From assembly GCA_049282265.1 (NCBI GenBank), contig JBAPTR010000215.1, forward strand, positions 1 through 24,450: a DNA stretch of 24,450 nucleotides. Reading direction: 5' to 3'. Both the position numbers and the translations under genes were made by a program. Each line of letters begins with the position of its first letter. Position 1 is the stretch's first letter. The stretch is from CAYUCJ01 sp049282265 (lineage in GTDB: Bacteria > Desulfobacterota > DSM-4660 > Desulfatiglandales > Desulfatiglandaceae). Of the stretch, positions 23,361 through 24,450 are shown one piece after another. Under the pieces are notes generated by a model. The model was given only the letters and a program-made list of their open reading frames with translations, was not told the DNA's origin and did no database searches.

Positions 23361-23780
23361 ATGGAAGGCTGTATCTTCTGCAAAATCGTGAAGGGTGAGA
23401 TCCCGTGCTTCAAGATTTATGAAGATGAAAAAGTCATCTCTTTCCTGGACATCAACCCCGTGTCCCAGGGGCACACGCTCATCATTCCCAAAATCCACGC
23501 AGCAAATCTCTGGGAAATCCAGGAAGAAGATCTCATGGCGGTGCAGCTCGCGGCCAAGAAGATCGTCAACGCGATGAAAAGCACCTTTGATTTGCTGGGG
23601 GTTGTCTGCATGCAACTCAATGGTCGGGGGGTGAACCAGCTCGTCATGCACTATCATTTGCATCTTGTGCCACGATCCGAAGGGGAATCCATGCTCTCCG
23701 TAAGTTCGTGGGACCAGAAACCAGGGAATCCCGAGGCGATTGCAGGACTGGCAGAGAAAATAGCCTCAAGGCTGGCCTAG
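23361..23780 (+). CDS. HIT family hydrolase (Hint-type)
   Basis: A 139-residue protein. ATG 23361 has AGGAGGT upstream; an eight-codon longer start was rejected. It opens with the zinc-knuckle-like CIFCKIVKGEIP, followed by FLDINPVSQGHTLIIPK, and ends with the histidine triad HYHLHLVPR (His97, His99, His101). Such proteins hydrolyse adenosine phosphoramidates or dinucleoside phosphates; His99 would be the nucleophile by family analogy. The gene follows the AmgK-like gene after 86 bases on the same strand, so co-transcription is possible but not shown. It ends 15 bases from the convergent HNH gene. Confidence 0.94.
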   Translation: MEGCIFCKIVKGEIPCFKIYEDEKVISFLDINPVSQGHTLIIPKIHAANLWEIQEEDLMAVQLAAKKIVNAMKSTFDLLGVVCMQLNGRGVNQLVMHYHLHLVPRSEGESMLSVSSWDQKPGNPEAIAGLAEKIASRLA

Positions 23781-23795
23781 CCCTGCACCACAGGA

Positions 23796-24320
23796 CTATT
23801 CAAGGAGTTCCACGTTCCAATAGAGGTAGTCCCGCCAGGATTGTGGAATGTTGCGGATACCGACGGTAATCCTTACTGCAGGTATCCATGTGGGGCGGGA
23901 AGGTTTGCGGATAAGTCTCATGCCTGCTTCGTTGGGAGTAAGGCCGCCTTTGCGTCGGTTGCACTCCACACAGCAGGTCACAATGTTTCGCCATTCGGTC
24001 AGGCCGCCCCTGGACTTGGGAATGACATGGTCATAGGTAAGCTCCTCCGAATCAAACTTTTCTCCGCAGTACTGGCATCGATATTTGTCTCTGGTATAAA
24101 TATTCTGTCGCGAAAACTTGACCGGCGCCTTGGGTCGCTTGACCATCCTCAGGAGACGGACCACCGCCGGCAGTTTGATCGTGAAGCTGATGGAATGGAG
24201 CTCACGACCATATTCCTCCACCACCTCAACCTTTTCCAGGAACAGGAGGGTGATGGCCCTCTTCCAATTGATGATCTTGAGGGGTTCGTAGGTGATATTC
24301 AATAGGAGAACGCGCTCCAT
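23796..24320 (-). CDS. HNH endonuclease
   Basis: A 174-residue protein. ATG 24320 gives the standard family start MERVLLLNITYEPLKIINW; a TTG form 16 codons longer is less likely. The HNH domain has Cys82-x2-Cys85 (YRCQYCGEKF), Asp97-His98 in TYDHVIPKSRGG, the conserved Asn in WRNIVTCC, and Cys117-x2-Cys120 (CVECNRRKGG), so the catalytic and zinc residues are complete. The N-terminal ~70 residues are typical of a chromosomal subfamily common in deltaproteobacteria, cyanobacteria and actinobacteria; the function is unestablished. It does not sit beside a methylase or phage terminase, so a restriction or packaging role is not supported here. Confidence 0.92.
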   Translation of the reverse strand: MERVLLLNITYEPLKIINWKRAITLLFLEKVEVVEEYGRELHSISFTIKLPAVVRLLRMVKRPKAPVKFSRQNIYTRDKYRCQYCGEKFDSEELTYDHVIPKSRGGLTEWRNIVTCCVECNRRKGGLTPNEAGMRLIRKPSRPTWIPAVRITVGIRNIPQSWRDYLYWNVELLE

Positions 24321-24375
24321 GGGATGTGCCCTTGCGCTGATGGTTGACAAACGTGGACCTAATTTCAATTCGCAT

Positions 24376-24450
24376 TCAAGCGCTACCGGCGTTGGCTGCG
24401 TCGCAGTCTCCTCGACGTACTGTTTTTTGTACGCCTCCGTCGCCTACTCC
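24376..24450. repeat. Part of a palindromic intergenic repeat at the right edge
   Basis: The sequence has the hairpin CGTAC-tgtttttt-GTACG with outer CGACG/CGTCG complementarity, and is richer in CG pairs than the neighbouring coding DNA. I recall closely similar stretches (GCGTCGCAGTCTCCTCGACG) as dispersed repeats in sulfate-reducer genomes, but this is unverified. It lies just upstream of the HNH gene and runs off the window. No second copy was seen here. Confidence 0.45.

Noticed and set aside
23796..24320. Restriction or phage system based on the HNH nuclease
   Set aside because: No methylase, portal, terminase or other phage genes are adjacent; the protein belongs to a common chromosomal subfamily.

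Overview
The window reads as chromosomal DNA of a Gram-negative bacterium, most likely a deltaproteobacterium of the Desulfobacterota (sulfate-reducer or syntroph type). This is inferred from the mix of proteins: a CooC-type nickel ATPase, a PAS protein ending in a C-x2-C / C-x2-C module, EAL-HDOD and PAS hybrid kinase signalling proteins, and dispersed fold-back repeats in the gaps. No rRNA, tRNA, CRISPR array or intact insertion sequence was seen.

Layout. 1-204: end of an open frame running in from the left, duplicated as a decayed copy near 12.4 kb. 375-3053 (+): membrane hybrid histidine kinase. 2927-3510 (-): small, doubtful genes, one with a CRSCKW cysteine motif. 3449-8500 (-): heterotetrameric sarcosine oxidase-type operon soxB-soxD-soxA-soxG. 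8501-9119: a 600-bp gap with a piece of a dispersed repeat, a GC-rich palindromic element with terminal inverted repeats, and a probable IS630 transposase scrap. 9120-12385 (-): a run of genes in the order small CRSCKW ORF, NYN-domain protein, PAS protein, broken PNPOx-like gene, ferritin-like protein, DUF4230-like membrane protein. 12582-13391 (-): dienoyl-CoA isomerase-type crotonase. 13392-14050: gap holding repeat copy A and two hairpins. 14051-17322 (-): cooC-like, serC, asnS. 17457-18356 (+): prmA. 18388-19464 (-): nagZ. 19551-20453 (+): sugar-1-phosphate nucleotidyltransferase (MurU-like). 20460-21671 (-): EAL-HDOD signalling protein. 21721-22066: repeat copy B. 22255-23274 (+): AmgK-like sugar kinase. 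23361-23780 (+): HIT protein. 23796-24320 (-): HNH nuclease. The right edge holds part of another palindromic repeat.

Two themes stand out. First, nagZ, a MurU-like nucleotidyltransferase and an AmgK-like kinase within 5 kb suggest the anabolic MurNAc recycling route, although the nucleotidyltransferase is longer than classical MurU. Second, the two ~330-bp inverted repeat copies A and B each fold back on themselves. Their arms differ between copies but still match each other within a copy, so the folded structure itself appears to be kept. They face each other across about 8 kb.
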